Positions 6,862 to 14,925 of a stretch of 33,517 nucleotides of DNA are shown here, piece by piece. The stretch covers positions 1 to 33,517 of the forward strand of contig JAFXCT010000130.1 in the NCBI GenBank assembly GCA_017521365.1, read 5' to 3'. The stretch comes from Clostridia bacterium. GTDB taxonomy: Bacteria; Bacillota; Clostridia; Oscillospirales; Acutalibacteraceae. The stretch's first letter is position 1. Each line of letters opens with the position of its first letter. The notes under the pieces were generated by a model, which ran no database searches, had not been told where the DNA came from, and was given only the letters and a program-made list of their open reading frames with translations. The position numbers were made by a program, and so were the translations under genes.

Positions 6862-8097
6862 TTACGTTCTTACGAAAACGTAATAATTCGTGTCATAGCC
6901 GCCGTAGCGATAGTCGCCGCTTTTCCACTCGATAATCAGATATTCTTTTGAGCCGTGAGTTCTGATTTCATATTCGCAGGCTGACCAATTCCACTTGCGC
7001 AGAAGGTAGTTTTTAGTCCAGACCGCCTTGTCGTCGCCCTCGAAAACATCGTCCTCGTAAACTATTCTGCAATGGCCGCCTTCAAAAAATTCAACCTCTT
7101 TGAAGTACAAATCCTCCATAGGCTCTTCCTCGGTCGGGAATTCGTTTTTGCCCTCTTTGTAGCCGAGGAAGGAATGTGCACGCCATTTGCCGATTACCTG
7201 CTCATCGTTGACAAAGGGCTTGTCGATATCGTCCTTACGGGCTATCTGCTCGGGGTTATAACGGTTGCTGTCCAGCTTTTTAAGCACGAGGCAGGTGGGC
7301 TCACCGCCTCGGGTGCACTCGTACTCACGCAGGCTGACAAACATATACAGTTCATCGCCGATTTTCCGGGTTTCGTACTCGTTATATACGGGGCTTATAA
7401 GGTAGCCCTTCGTCCAGCGGAAAGCCCAGTATTGCTCGCCATCGGGCAGGAAATACAGATATTTCTGGTCGCCGCCGTAAAAGCCCTTGTTGTCGCAGAG
7501 TATGCCGTCATAAAAATCCTCCCTGACGGCATAAACACCCAGGATTTCCCATTTGCCGACAACCTCTTCGTCGTTTTTAAACGGCAGATTGAGGTCGGGC
7601 AGGTCTGTTTCTTCGCCAAGCGCAATAACGTCACAGCTTATTTCATTTCCCGTAACACGGTACTGTGACACACGCTGATAATCTGCCGCCTTGATTTCAG
7701 CTTCTGCCAGCGCACAAACGCTCAAAAAATCCTCGTCCGGGTTAAGAGCAAAAACAGCTTTGCCGTTTTTGAAAGTGATATTAAGTTTTGTCATAATCAA
7801 CCTTGCCTCCTTCAGGTTTTCCAGCGCAGAAAGAAGCTCTTTTTCCTTTCTGCAAAACATTTCGTCCGTCTCCTCTTTGGTTTTCGCACAGGAGATAATT
7901 TCACGGATTTCCTGCAAGCTGAAGCCCGCCTTTTTAAGGGCGGTTATACGGCGAAAGACAAGAAGCTGTTCGGACGAATAATACCTGTAGCCCGAAAAAG
8001 CATCCGTATATTCGGGCACAAGCAGCTTTTCCTTGTCGTAGTGGCGAAGCACGGAAATTTTGGTTGAGCACAGCCTTGCAAATTCACCGATTTTCAT
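6862..8097 (-). CDS. MerR-family regulator with duplicated C-terminal domain
   Basis: The protein has 411 residues starting MKIGEFARLC at ATG 8097, with GGAGGATTAAGC as ribosome site. A longer frame to 8175 would place its start inside the promoter, so it is rejected. Residues 1-70 are a MerR winged helix-turn-helix (SVLRHYDKEKLL, GYRYYS), followed by the coiled coil of the family. Two copies of a roughly 110-130-residue domain follow, each opening with PF-x-ND-E-x-V-x-GKW (near residues 180 and 310) and rich in aromatic beta strands (LYFLPDGEQYW, LYFKEVEFFEGG). They look like lipocalin-type ligand-binding barrels, an inference from pattern. The promoter has the 19-bp spacer typical of MerR targets, which suggests autoregulation. 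The ligand is unknown. Confidence 0.8.
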   Translation of the reverse strand: MKIGEFARLCSTKISVLRHYDKEKLLVPEYTDAFSGYRYYSSEQLLVFRRITALKKAGFSLQEIREIISCAKTKEETDEMFCRKEKELLSALENLKEARLIMTKLNITFKNGKAVFALNPDEDFLSVCALAEAEIKAADYQRVSQYRVTGNEISCDVIALGEETDLPDLNLPFKNDEEVVGKWEILGVYAVREDFYDGILCDNKGFYGGDQKYLYFLPDGEQYWAFRWTKGYLISPVYNEYETRKIGDELYMFVSLREYECTRGGEPTCLVLKKLDSNRYNPEQIARKDDIDKPFVNDEQVIGKWRAHSFLGYKEGKNEFPTEEEPMEDLYFKEVEFFEGGHCRIVYEDDVFEGDDKAVWTKNYLLRKWNWSACEYEIRTHGSKEYLIIEWKSGDYRYGGYDTNYYVFVRT

Positions 8098-8144
8098 TTT
8101 GCTTAATCCTCCAAATAAACTAATAAAAGGTACCTTTCGAGCGT

Positions 8145-8175
8145 ATTGTAAACCTGAAGCAAAGTTGAGAGTCAA
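8145..8175 (-). promoter_or_regulatory. MerR-type promoter with 19-bp spacer
   Basis: On the minus strand, TTGACT (8170-8175) and TACAAT (8145-8150) are separated by 19 bp rather than 17. The spacer (AACTTTGC...AGGTT) has partial dyad symmetry. An overlong spacer untwisted by the regulator is the hallmark of MerR-activated promoters. It drives the MerR gene itself. Confidence 0.75.
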
Positions 8176-8190
8176 TAGGTTTTTTAAAAT

Positions 8191-8230
8191 TTTTTCAAAA
8201 AATCCAAGTCACCGTAATGACTTGGATTTT
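8191..8230 (-). terminator. Intrinsic terminator of the phosphatase-antiporter unit
   Basis: A perfect 13-bp stem (8199-8211 with 8218-8230) has a 6-nt loop and is followed on the minus strand by a T-rich tract. It starts a few bases after the antiporter stop. Confidence 0.88.
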
Positions 8231-8235
8231 AAAGA

Positions 8236-9552
8236 TTATGCTTTGTTTTTCTTTTCGGGAATGAAGAAGATGAACACGAGTGAGCTTATCAGAAGCAGGA
8301 ACGGATAGAAAAGGTTTTTGATGATATCGAAGGCTGAAAGCTCAAACCCGAGTGTTGTCACAACCGAAAGCGCAACGAGAAGCTGTGCACCGTAAGGCAG
8401 AAAGCCCTGAACAACACAGGAAAAGGTATCGAGAATTGAGGCCACCTTGCGCTTGTCTATGCCGTAATCCTTCGACATTTCTGCGGCAATGGGGTTAGCC
8501 ATAACTATAGCAACGGTGTTGTTTGCTGTTGCAACGTCCATAAGACCGACGAGCATACCTATGCCGAGCTGACCGCCCTTTCTGCCCTTGAAGATACGGC
8601 GTATGCCGCCAAGCAGGGCTTCAAAGCCGCCGTTATGCTTAATCAGAGCGCAAAGTGCGGCAACGAGCACAGCAACCATTGAGGTTTCAAACATACCCGA
8701 TGCGCCCTCACCCATACTCGAAAGCAGGGTCGGAAAATCAACGGCACCCGTTGCAAGCATTATGATACTGCCCGAAACGATACCGATAATAAGCGTTAAG
8801 AACACGTTGATGCCGATTATACCGCTTATAAGCACGAGGATATACGGTATAATCTGTATCATTTCGTAGTCTCTGACTATGCTGTCCGAAATACCGTAGC
8901 GCAGAGAAAAAGCGATAATCAGCACAAGGGTTACTGCAGCGGCAGGTGCGACGATTGCAAGATTGGTACGGAATTTATCCTTCATTTCACAGCCCTGACC
9001 GTTACAGGCGGCAATTGTTGTATCCGAAATAAAGGAGAGGTTATCGCCGAACATTGCACCGCCGACAACCGTACCCACGCAAAGCGCAAGCGGAAAGCCC
9101 GAGCCCGTTGAAATTGCAACCGCAATGGGGGTAATGAGCGTAATCGTGCCGACGGACGTACCCATAGCGGTGGAAACAAAGGCACTGATTATAAACAGAA
9201 CGGCTATTGCAAATTTAGGCGGAGTTACGGAAAGCAAAAAGTAAGCTACACTTTCGGCAGAGCCTCTGCCGACAACGCCGACAAAACTGCCCGCAAGCAG
9301 GAAGATAAGCAGCATTGTTATAATGTTTTTATCGCCTATGCCCTGCCCCATCAGCTCAAACTTTTGGTCAAGCGAAACGCCCTTTGTCTGCAGCACGGCA
9401 ACGAACAGCGCAACAAGAAACGCAATAATTACGGGCACATTGTAAAAGCCCATAGGTATAGCCATTACGTATTCAAAAATTATGCCCAGAGAAAGATAGA
9501 ACGCAACGAAAACGCCTATCGGAATAAGTGCAAGCGGGTTGGATTTTTTCAT
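8236..9552 (-). CDS. NhaC-family Na+/H+ antiporter-like membrane protein
   Basis: The 438-residue protein is very hydrophobic, with about 10-12 membrane segments. The most typical stretch is GDNLSFISDTTIAACNGQG near residues 170-188, which with the preceding GTSVGTITLITPIA matches the NhaC antiporter family. Members exchange cytoplasmic Na+ for protons, and some exchange organic acids or amino-acid derivatives. The substrate therefore stays open. The ATG at 9552 has only a weak GAGA ribosome site. It lies 20 nt downstream of the histidine phosphatase gene and in the same direction, so the pair probably shares the promoter at 10245-10273. A strong terminator follows. Confidence 0.82.
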   Translation of the reverse strand: MKKSNPLALIPIGVFVAFYLSLGIIFEYVMAIPMGFYNVPVIIAFLVALFVAVLQTKGVSLDQKFELMGQGIGDKNIITMLLIFLLAGSFVGVVGRGSAESVAYFLLSVTPPKFAIAVLFIISAFVSTAMGTSVGTITLITPIAVAISTGSGFPLALCVGTVVGGAMFGDNLSFISDTTIAACNGQGCEMKDKFRTNLAIVAPAAAVTLVLIIAFSLRYGISDSIVRDYEMIQIIPYILVLISGIIGINVFLTLIIGIVSGSIIMLATGAVDFPTLLSSMGEGASGMFETSMVAVLVAALCALIKHNGGFEALLGGIRRIFKGRKGGQLGIGMLVGLMDVATANNTVAIVMANPIAAEMSKDYGIDKRKVASILDTFSCVVQGFLPYGAQLLVALSVVTTLGFELSAFDIIKNLFYPFLLLISSLVFIFFIPEKKNKA

Positions 9553-9572
9553 AAATTATCTCACTTTTCTGT

Positions 9573-10187
9573 TTATTTGTTTACGTAAGTTAAAACAACA
9601 TTACCGTCACGGCAAAATTCAACGCAGGTAACCGAAATATTCTCAAGCGAAAACCTGAACACGTGAGGCTTTACGCCGAGTGCAGTCGGAATAAGGTATT
9701 CGAGCATACCGTGGTGGCTGAAAACAGCAACGGTTTCGCCGAAGGTGAAGCGGTTTTTAATGTAATCAATCACACGCTTTGCACGCTCAACGTTATCCTC
9801 AAAGGCTTCACAGCCAAAGGAATATTCTTCCGTACCGAAAAGGCTTTCGCACATTTTAGTGTTACCGTAATAACGGCGCAGATACTCTTCACCGCAGCCG
9901 AAATAGCCGGGTGTACAGCCGCACTCAATAAGCTCGGGGCAGATTTCAAGCACGGGCTTGTCCTCTATTGCCCTGCAAACACCCGTTGCGGTTTTGAACG
10001 CACGCAGAAGCGAGCTTGAAATAAAGCCGTCTATTTTCTCATTTTTCAGCTTTTCGCCGAGGATGTCGCATTGCTCTTCGCCCTTTGCGGTAAGCTCACC
10101 GTCGCAATTGTCACGGTCGCCGATATCGCCGTAATCCGTTTCTGCGTGACGGATGAAAAGAATTCTCAATGTATCGTGGGTAATCAT
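9573..10187 (-). CDS. Histidine phosphatase superfamily (phosphoglycerate mutase-like) protein
   Basis: The 204-residue protein opens with RILFIRHAETD, where the RHG-type motif places the phosphate-accepting histidine at H14. The second catalytic region SHHGMLEYLIPTALG lies near residues 155-170. These residues define the cytosolic RHG phosphatase/mutase superfamily. The exact substrate, whether sugar phosphate or cobalamin intermediate, cannot be read from sequence. Cysteines are more frequent than usual (about ten). The ATG at 10187 is preceded by AAGGAGAAG. It is the first gene of a two-gene unit with the NhaC-like antiporter. Confidence 0.83.
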   Translation of the reverse strand: MITHDTLRILFIRHAETDYGDIGDRDNCDGELTAKGEEQCDILGEKLKNEKIDGFISSSLLRAFKTATGVCRAIEDKPVLEICPELIECGCTPGYFGCGEEYLRRYYGNTKMCESLFGTEEYSFGCEAFEDNVERAKRVIDYIKNRFTFGETVAVFSHHGMLEYLIPTALGVKPHVFRFSLENISVTCVEFCRDGNVVLTYVNK

Positions 10188-10244
10188 ATATTACTTCTCC
10201 TTAGCAAGCCCCTGCCCTACGTATTATTTAAACAACGGTTTTGT

Positions 10245-10273
10245 ATTATAACATAATCCGCAAATAAAAACAA
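10245..10273 (-). promoter_or_regulatory. Promoter of the phosphatase-antiporter unit
   Basis: On the minus strand, TTGTTT (10268-10273), 17 bp and TATAAT (10245-10250) precede the phosphatase gene. The -35 box overlaps the T-tract side of the AraC operon terminator, so one operon ends where the next begins. Confidence 0.65.
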
Positions 10274-10299
10274 CCGCTGCGGTGTTATTCGCAACGGTT
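10262..10299 (-). terminator. Intrinsic terminator of the hydrolase-kinase-AraC operon
   Basis: On the minus strand, AACCGTTGCG pairs with CGCAGCGGTT (one wobble), and GTTTTTATTTG follows. It begins 2 nt after the AraC stop codon. Confidence 0.8.
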
Positions 10300-10300
10300 A

Positions 10301-11014
10301 TTATCTGAGCATTTTTACATATTCTGTCGGGGTCATATTGTAAAAGCGCTTAAAAGCCGTTACAAAATAGGACTGTGAGGAAAAGCCGAGGGAAGCACAG
10401 ATTTCCTTTGTGCCAATGCCTTGCCGAAGCATTTCCTTTGCCTTTTCGAGCTTTTGGCGCATTATATACGTGCCGAGGTTTTCACCCGTTTCTTTTTTAA
10501 ACACCTGCGAAAGGTAATCCGCCGAAATTCCGCAATGCTCTGCGATATCGGCAACGGTGATTTTGCGTGTAAGATTTTCATTGATATACATTACGCTGTT
10601 TTTCGTATGCGGTGAAAATTCAGGCTTGCATTTGCTCTTTTTTACCTCGTGGGTAAGCTTTACAATTTCCGACCCCATAAGCAGAATTATATCGTTTTTG
10701 TCCGTCAGCTTATCCACAGCCTTTATAACACGGTCGGAAAAAGCATAAGCCTTCGCTTCGTTAAGTCCGCCCTGAATTGCGTAGCGTGTGGCAAGGGTTA
10801 TGGTGCTGACAGCCATATACTTATACTGCATCAGCTCGTCGTCGGACATTTCTCCCATAACGACAAGAGAATCAATGCCCTTTATCTGCTGTAAAAGCGA
10901 GGCAACGTCACCCTGCTGAATACAGGAAAAAAGGCGTATTTCAGCGCTGTAGGGTGTGTGCTTTTCACCTTGTTCGCTAAGAGTTTTAACGCTTATAAGC
11001 TCGCCGATATTCAT
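10301..11014 (-). CDS. AraC-family transcriptional regulator
   Basis: The 237-residue protein has a C-terminal AraC/XylS double helix-turn-helix at about 138-237 (ITVADIAEHCGISADYLSQV; IGTKEICASLGFSSQSYFVTAFKRF). This is the best-conserved part of the family. The N-terminal 130 residues are helical, including a stretch like YKYMAVSTITLATRYAIQGGL. They lack an AraC cupin and instead resemble the helical sensor region of many Firmicutes AraC proteins. The ATG overlaps the stop of the kinase gene (TAATG), so translation is coupled. It is the last gene of the operon and presumably controls it. The ligand is unknown. Confidence 0.87.
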   Translation of the reverse strand: MNIGELISVKTLSEQGEKHTPYSAEIRLFSCIQQGDVASLLQQIKGIDSLVVMGEMSDDELMQYKYMAVSTITLATRYAIQGGLNEAKAYAFSDRVIKAVDKLTDKNDIILLMGSEIVKLTHEVKKSKCKPEFSPHTKNSVMYINENLTRKITVADIAEHCGISADYLSQVFKKETGENLGTYIMRQKLEKAKEMLRQGIGTKEICASLGFSSQSYFVTAFKRFYNMTPTEYVKMLR

Positions 11015-11955
11015 TACATCACATCTTTCAGTTTTTTCATTTCTTTTTTAAGCCTGTTATTATCGAGAACTTCCCACAGCGGCATAATCAGACCGCCGCC
11101 AAGACGGCAATGCGCCTCGTTCATTGCTCCGTAATATGCCACACGGAAATCGGCAAATTCGGGCAAGGCAACGTTTTTCTTGTAGGTTTCGTAAAGCCCG
11201 TATGCATCGCCCCACATATTACGGAATTGAAACAAATCGTATTCTCTGTCCGCCCACATTGAGCCGCACGGGTCAATAAAAGCCGTGAGCTCAAGCGTTT
11301 TGGGGTCAGCCATTATGTTCATTATGTTAAGGTCGCTGTGAATGAGCACGGGCTTCGTGTCCTTCGGGCAGACACGGTCAAAAAGCTCTGTAGCTTCCTT
11401 TAGCAAGGCAAGGTCTTTTTTGCTGTATTTGCCGTTTTCCGCCAGCTTTTCAAGACCGCTCAGCCACGGCTGCTGCATTTCGACTTTATAAAAATCGAAC
11501 CAAGTGTCGTAAACGGGGGCTGACAATAAGCCGAATTTTGAGTTTGTTACACCGTGCCACTCAAGCATACCCGAAACAACGTCGTCGGCAAACTTCTGCT
11601 TTTGCGCTTTGCTTTTTAGAAGAAATGACGGGTCAAGCACGTTTTTACCCTCGACAAAGCTCATTGCAAGAATTGCCGTTTCGGAGTCCTCATAGGTAAA
11701 AAGCACCTCGGGCATTTTCACGCTTGTGTTTTCGGACAGAATTTTAAGCTGCCGTGCTTCTTCATACTGTGAGCCCTGAATTCTGTACGCCTTTATTGCG
11801 ATTGCTTCACCGTAGGAAAGCACGGTTTTATAAACCCTGCCGTAGCTGCCGCCGCCGATGAATTTAATATTTTCCGCCTTTTTATTCAGCTTTTCGGAAA
11901 CAACACGGGGTATAACCTGCAATATGTGCTTGTTGCCGTTGTCTAGAATTTTCAT
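11014..11955 (-). CDS. Aminoglycoside phosphotransferase (APH)-like small-molecule kinase
   Basis: The 313-residue protein has a protein-kinase-like fold. It has a glycine loop GGGSYGRVYKT near residues 34-44, the ATP-binding lysine in IAIKAY near 55, a catalytic loop HSDLNIMNIM near 206-215, and the metal-binding Asp in FIDPCG near 226-231. The pattern fits the APH/choline kinase/fructosamine kinase group, which phosphorylates small molecules with ATP. Resistance should not be assumed from family membership. Its GTG/ATG context overlaps the hydrolase stop by 4 nt (ATGA) and the AraC start by 1 nt. An esterase, a kinase and a regulator are thus made together, consistent with stepwise processing of one small compound. 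Confidence 0.82.
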   Translation of the reverse strand: MKILDNGNKHILQVIPRVVSEKLNKKAENIKFIGGGSYGRVYKTVLSYGEAIAIKAYRIQGSQYEEARQLKILSENTSVKMPEVLFTYEDSETAILAMSFVEGKNVLDPSFLLKSKAQKQKFADDVVSGMLEWHGVTNSKFGLLSAPVYDTWFDFYKVEMQQPWLSGLEKLAENGKYSKKDLALLKEATELFDRVCPKDTKPVLIHSDLNIMNIMADPKTLELTAFIDPCGSMWADREYDLFQFRNMWGDAYGLYETYKKNVALPEFADFRVAYYGAMNEAHCRLGGGLIMPLWEVLDNNRLKKEMKKLKDVM

Positions 11956-12881
11956 CGGTTGTCCTCCATTATTCTTTCTTTAACAAGATTGTATGCTGTT
12001 TTGCTTTCGGGCAGAAACGGAAAAAGCTGAAAGCAATGGCACATCCCCTCATACTTCTGAAGCTTTACATCAACATTTGCATTCTTCATTTTTTCAAACA
12101 CCCTGTCGTTGTCGCTTTCGTCCAATTCAGCCGTTCCGCAAATCAATGTGACTTTCGGGAAATTTTCAAAGCTGCCGAACAAGGGTGAAATATAAGGTGA
12201 TGTTCTGTCAACATTCAGAACGTATTTTGATATTCTTCGCAGTAAATGGAGATTGTCTTCAATCTTTTTGTGCTTTGCAATTCCGTAAAACGGGTCAGTA
12301 TATGCGTTGGTAATTCTGCTTTCACCGCTTGAGGTGGCGTCTGCCCAAAGAGAAAAACAGACTATGTGATTCGGCAACGGATAACCGTTATCCCGAAGCC
12401 ACAGAGATGATGTCATTGCAAGAGTTGCACCTGCGCTGTCACCGATAACTATAATATCTGAACTGTTTATTCCTTCATCTAACAAATGTAAATATATTTT
12501 TACAACATCGTGCATCTGTGATGGAAGCTGATGTTCGGGAAACCTGCCGTAGTCTGCACTTATTACGGTTGCACCGCAGAACGTATTGCTGTATTTTTCG
12601 GCAAGTCTGCGGTAAAAATCGTTTAGCTCTATTTTAAACCCGCCGCCGTGAATCATCAGTATAACCTTTTCGGTCTGACTATTCTTATTTATAATTTTTT
12701 CGTATTTAGCATCTTCAACAGAATGCTTTGTATATATAAAGTTCTTTTTTGGTTTATATCTTGACTTTTTATCCTTTGTCAGCTTTGCGGCATTGTCAGA
12801 CAGTTTTGAACTGTCTGATAACGGCGAATGAAACACAAGGCGCAGTGCACCCATAAAAATTTTTGATATCAACGACTGCAC
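11952..12881 (-). CDS. Alpha/beta hydrolase of the hormone-sensitive-lipase type (esterase)
   Basis: The 309-residue protein has the oxyanion-hole motif HGGGF near residue 76 and the nucleophile elbow GDSAG near 147-151. The acid is probably in GTAELDESD near 256, and the histidine in GMCHCF near 283. This layout is that of HSL-family carboxylesterases. A hydrophobic N-terminus (LISKIFMGALRLVF) may anchor it loosely to the membrane. The start is GTG at 12881, with AGGTGAT just upstream. It is the first gene of the hydrolase-kinase-AraC operon, and its stop overlaps the kinase start. The substrate is unknown, and a short acyl ester is likely. Confidence 0.85.
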   Translation of the reverse strand: MQSLISKIFMGALRLVFHSPLSDSSKLSDNAAKLTKDKKSRYKPKKNFIYTKHSVEDAKYEKIINKNSQTEKVILMIHGGGFKIELNDFYRRLAEKYSNTFCGATVISADYGRFPEHQLPSQMHDVVKIYLHLLDEGINSSDIIVIGDSAGATLAMTSSLWLRDNGYPLPNHIVCFSLWADATSSGESRITNAYTDPFYGIAKHKKIEDNLHLLRRISKYVLNVDRTSPYISPLFGSFENFPKVTLICGTAELDESDNDRVFEKMKNANVDVKLQKYEGMCHCFQLFPFLPESKTAYNLVKERIMEDNR

Positions 12882-12904
12882 ACCATCACCTGTCTTTCAC
12901 TCAA

Positions 12905-12933
12905 ATATTATCACAAGAAAATTTCAATTTCAA
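12905..12933 (-). promoter_or_regulatory. Promoter of the hydrolase-kinase-AraC operon
   Basis: On the minus strand, TTGAAA (12928-12933), 17 bp and TAATAT (12905-12910), with TTGTTGAAA at the -35 and TGTGATAATATTTG at the -10. It is very similar to the promoters at 17981-18009 and 25509-25537. Confidence 0.7.
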
Positions 12934-12980
12934 CAAATGATGCAATTTGATATACGCAAAACGAAACGAGCACGGAAAAG

Positions 12981-13007
12981 CAAAAAAGAGAAGCCGAAGC
13001 TCCTCTT
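12981..13007 (-). terminator. Intrinsic terminator of the five-gene glycan operon
   Basis: On the minus strand, AAGAGGAGC and GCTTCTCTT form a stem with a stable TTCG tetraloop, and TTTTTT follows. The stem overlaps the stop codon of the HAD gene. Confidence 0.85.
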
Positions 13008-13644
13008 ATAAATCTATTTCGCTGTAGTTGTGAATATATATGTCCGATATTTCTTTGAGTTCTTCGGTGTTTTTCTCGCTTTCGTCAAAGATTCCGACAA
13101 GGTTATAGCCGTTTGCCTTTACGGTTTTTGCGGCGTAAAGCGCATCCTCAAACACCCAGGTTGTTTCCTTTCGTGTACCCAGCTTTTCGAGTACAACATC
13201 GTAAACCTTAGGCTCGGTTTTAGCCGCACCGACGGTATAGGTGGAATAAATTTCGGAAAAGTAATCACGCATACCGTATTTTTCAAGCAGGGCTTCAAGT
13301 GCGGATTCGGCCGTAGCGGTGGCTATGCCCATTTTAACACCCTTGGTTTTGAGCTTTTCCAAAAATTCAATTATATCGTTTTTCGGCTCTGCCTGATCAA
13401 GATAAAGCCTTTTTAAATAATTAAAAAAGCGTTCAAAAAGCTCCTCGTAGCTTTCGGGCATATTGAACCGTTCTTTTGCAAGGATAAGCGCCTCACGCAG
13501 GAAAAGGCCCTCAAAATCCTTTTTGTCCTCAGCGCTCAGTTCAAGACCTATAGCGTCGAAAAATTTGAACTTTATGCCCTTCCATATAGGCATAGAATCA
13601 AAAAGCGTTCCGTCAAAATCAAAAATTGCTCCGTCGATTTTCAT
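13006..13644 (-). CDS. HAD-superfamily phosphatase (beta-phosphoglucomutase-like)
   Basis: The 212-residue protein starts MKIDGAIFDFDGTLFDSMP at ATG 13644, with a GGAGAG ribosome site. The upstream open frame runs into the FAD gene and is ignored. Motif I DFDGTL supplies nucleophile D9 and acid D11. Motif II is IATAT near 102-106, and motifs III/IV lie at AKTEPKVY and WVFEDAL near 138-165. An alpha-helical cap between motifs I and II makes it a subfamily I HAD. These enzymes dephosphorylate or isomerise small sugar phosphates. It is the last gene of the operon and could remove phosphate from a sugar product. No signal peptide is present. Confidence 0.86.
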   Translation of the reverse strand: MKIDGAIFDFDGTLFDSMPIWKGIKFKFFDAIGLELSAEDKKDFEGLFLREALILAKERFNMPESYEELFERFFNYLKRLYLDQAEPKNDIIEFLEKLKTKGVKMGIATATAESALEALLEKYGMRDYFSEIYSTYTVGAAKTEPKVYDVVLEKLGTRKETTWVFEDALYAAKTVKANGYNLVGIFDESEKNTEELKEISDIYIHNYSEIDL

Positions 13645-13666
13645 ATTTCTCTCCGTAAATTCTGTT

Positions 13667-14914
13667 TTACAGCACCGCACCGTTTTGGATAAGCTTTGCC
13701 TGAACTGCTTTAACGTCAACCGTGTGTGCGTTTTTACCGCTGTTGAAGGCTGTTGCCGCAGCCGTACCTGCCGCTTCACCCAAACAGCAGCAAATCGGCA
13801 TAATTCTGACCGATGCCTGTGCCTCGTGCGTTGCGGAAAGGCAACGGCCGGCAACAAGAAGGTTGTCGTATTCCTTGGGCAGAAGCGAGCGGTGAGGAAT
13901 TGTGTAATACTCGCCGTCGGCAAAATATCTGTGGCTCGTGCCGGTACCCGTGGGGCTGTGAATATCAATATCGTAATTGCCGAGTGCAACCGAATCCTCA
14001 AAGCGTGTGCAGGCTATAAGCTCCTCAGCCGTTAAAACGTGCACGCCCTTGAGCTTACGGCTTTCACGCACGCCGATATCAACCGCAACGGAAATCAGCG
14101 TGCTGTTGTCAAACGCCTTTGAGTTTTCTTTGAGGAAGCAAATAATCTCGTAAATCTGTCGGCGTGCAAGAGTTTCCGCACGGCTGACGTCAAACGGGTC
14201 AGTCGGGTTGAGCTTTACAATACGGGTGGTATTGAAATGCAGCACGTCGTTGCTGAAGCGGAAAACGAGAATATTTTCTCTCGGGTTGGTTATTTCACCG
14301 CTCACCTGCTTTTCCTTGTAAAGCTGCTGCAAACGGGGCTTTTCCTTGCCGAAAAGCTCAACGTCAACACCGCTTATTCTGAAGCAGGTCGTCATAGGCT
14401 GGCAGAAGCCGTCACCGTCTCTGCCCAGCTGAAAATCACAACCCGCAAGGTAAAACAGCTCACCGTCACCCGTTGCATCAACGAAGAAATCCGCCTCAGC
14501 GGTAATATTACGGCTTTTTGAGGTTATTTCAACGGCGGTAATCTGTCTGCCGTCTGTTTTAACGCCGTAAACAACGCCGTGGAAAAGCACGTCAACACCT
14601 GCCTGTTCAGCCATTTCGTCGAGCACAAGCTTGATATATTCCGAGTTGAATTCCTTATCCTCACAGCCCGGCATATACTTTTCGTGGCGCTGCTTGATTT
14701 CCTTGAATATACCCTGTGAAAGGTATTTTTTACTGCCGTCCTCAGGCATTCTTGTATAAAAAGGCATAAACGGATAAATAAGGCAGTTTGAAATTGCTCC
14801 GCCAAGACAACCCGATTTTTCCACAAGCAGCACCTTAAGACCCTCACGTGCGGCGCTCACGGCAGCCGCAACACCCGTAAGGCCTCCGCCGGCAACAACG
14901 AGATTATATTTCAT
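13667..14914 (-). CDS. FAD-dependent oxidoreductase (FAD_oxidored family)
   Basis: The 415-residue protein opens with a dinucleotide-binding fold, VVAGGGLTGVAAAVSAAREG (GxGxxG-type loop at residues 9-14), and has an acidic residue at the end of strand 2 (LLVEKSG). A second FAD contact, FVDATGDGELFYLAG, lies near 145-160. A C-terminal NLLVAGRCLSATHEA near 350-365 is typical of FAD_oxidored proteins found in carbohydrate loci. The substrate is unknown. A GTG at 14929 overlapping the esterase stop is possible, but ATG 14914 has a GAGGTG site 7-8 nt upstream and gives the normal family N-terminus. It is cotranscribed with the SASA esterase. Confidence 0.82.
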   Translation of the reverse strand: MKYNLVVAGGGLTGVAAAVSAAREGLKVLLVEKSGCLGGAISNCLIYPFMPFYTRMPEDGSKKYLSQGIFKEIKQRHEKYMPGCEDKEFNSEYIKLVLDEMAEQAGVDVLFHGVVYGVKTDGRQITAVEITSKSRNITAEADFFVDATGDGELFYLAGCDFQLGRDGDGFCQPMTTCFRISGVDVELFGKEKPRLQQLYKEKQVSGEITNPRENILVFRFSNDVLHFNTTRIVKLNPTDPFDVSRAETLARRQIYEIICFLKENSKAFDNSTLISVAVDIGVRESRKLKGVHVLTAEELIACTRFEDSVALGNYDIDIHSPTGTGTSHRYFADGEYYTIPHRSLLPKEYDNLLVAGRCLSATHEAQASVRIMPICCCLGEAAGTAAATAFNSGKNAHTVDVKAVQAKLIQNGAVL

Positions 14915-14925
14915 AAGCCAACACC

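Noticed and set aside
11014-11955. Calling the APH-like gene an aminoglycoside resistance gene
   Set aside because: The motifs fit the wider small-molecule kinase superfamily, and nothing in the sequence singles out antibiotics as substrate.
13645-14001. Upstream extension of the HAD frame (119 codons)
   Set aside because: It overlaps the FAD gene in another frame and precedes a well-placed GGAGAG-ATG, and the extension has a low-complexity Arg/Thr-rich composition.
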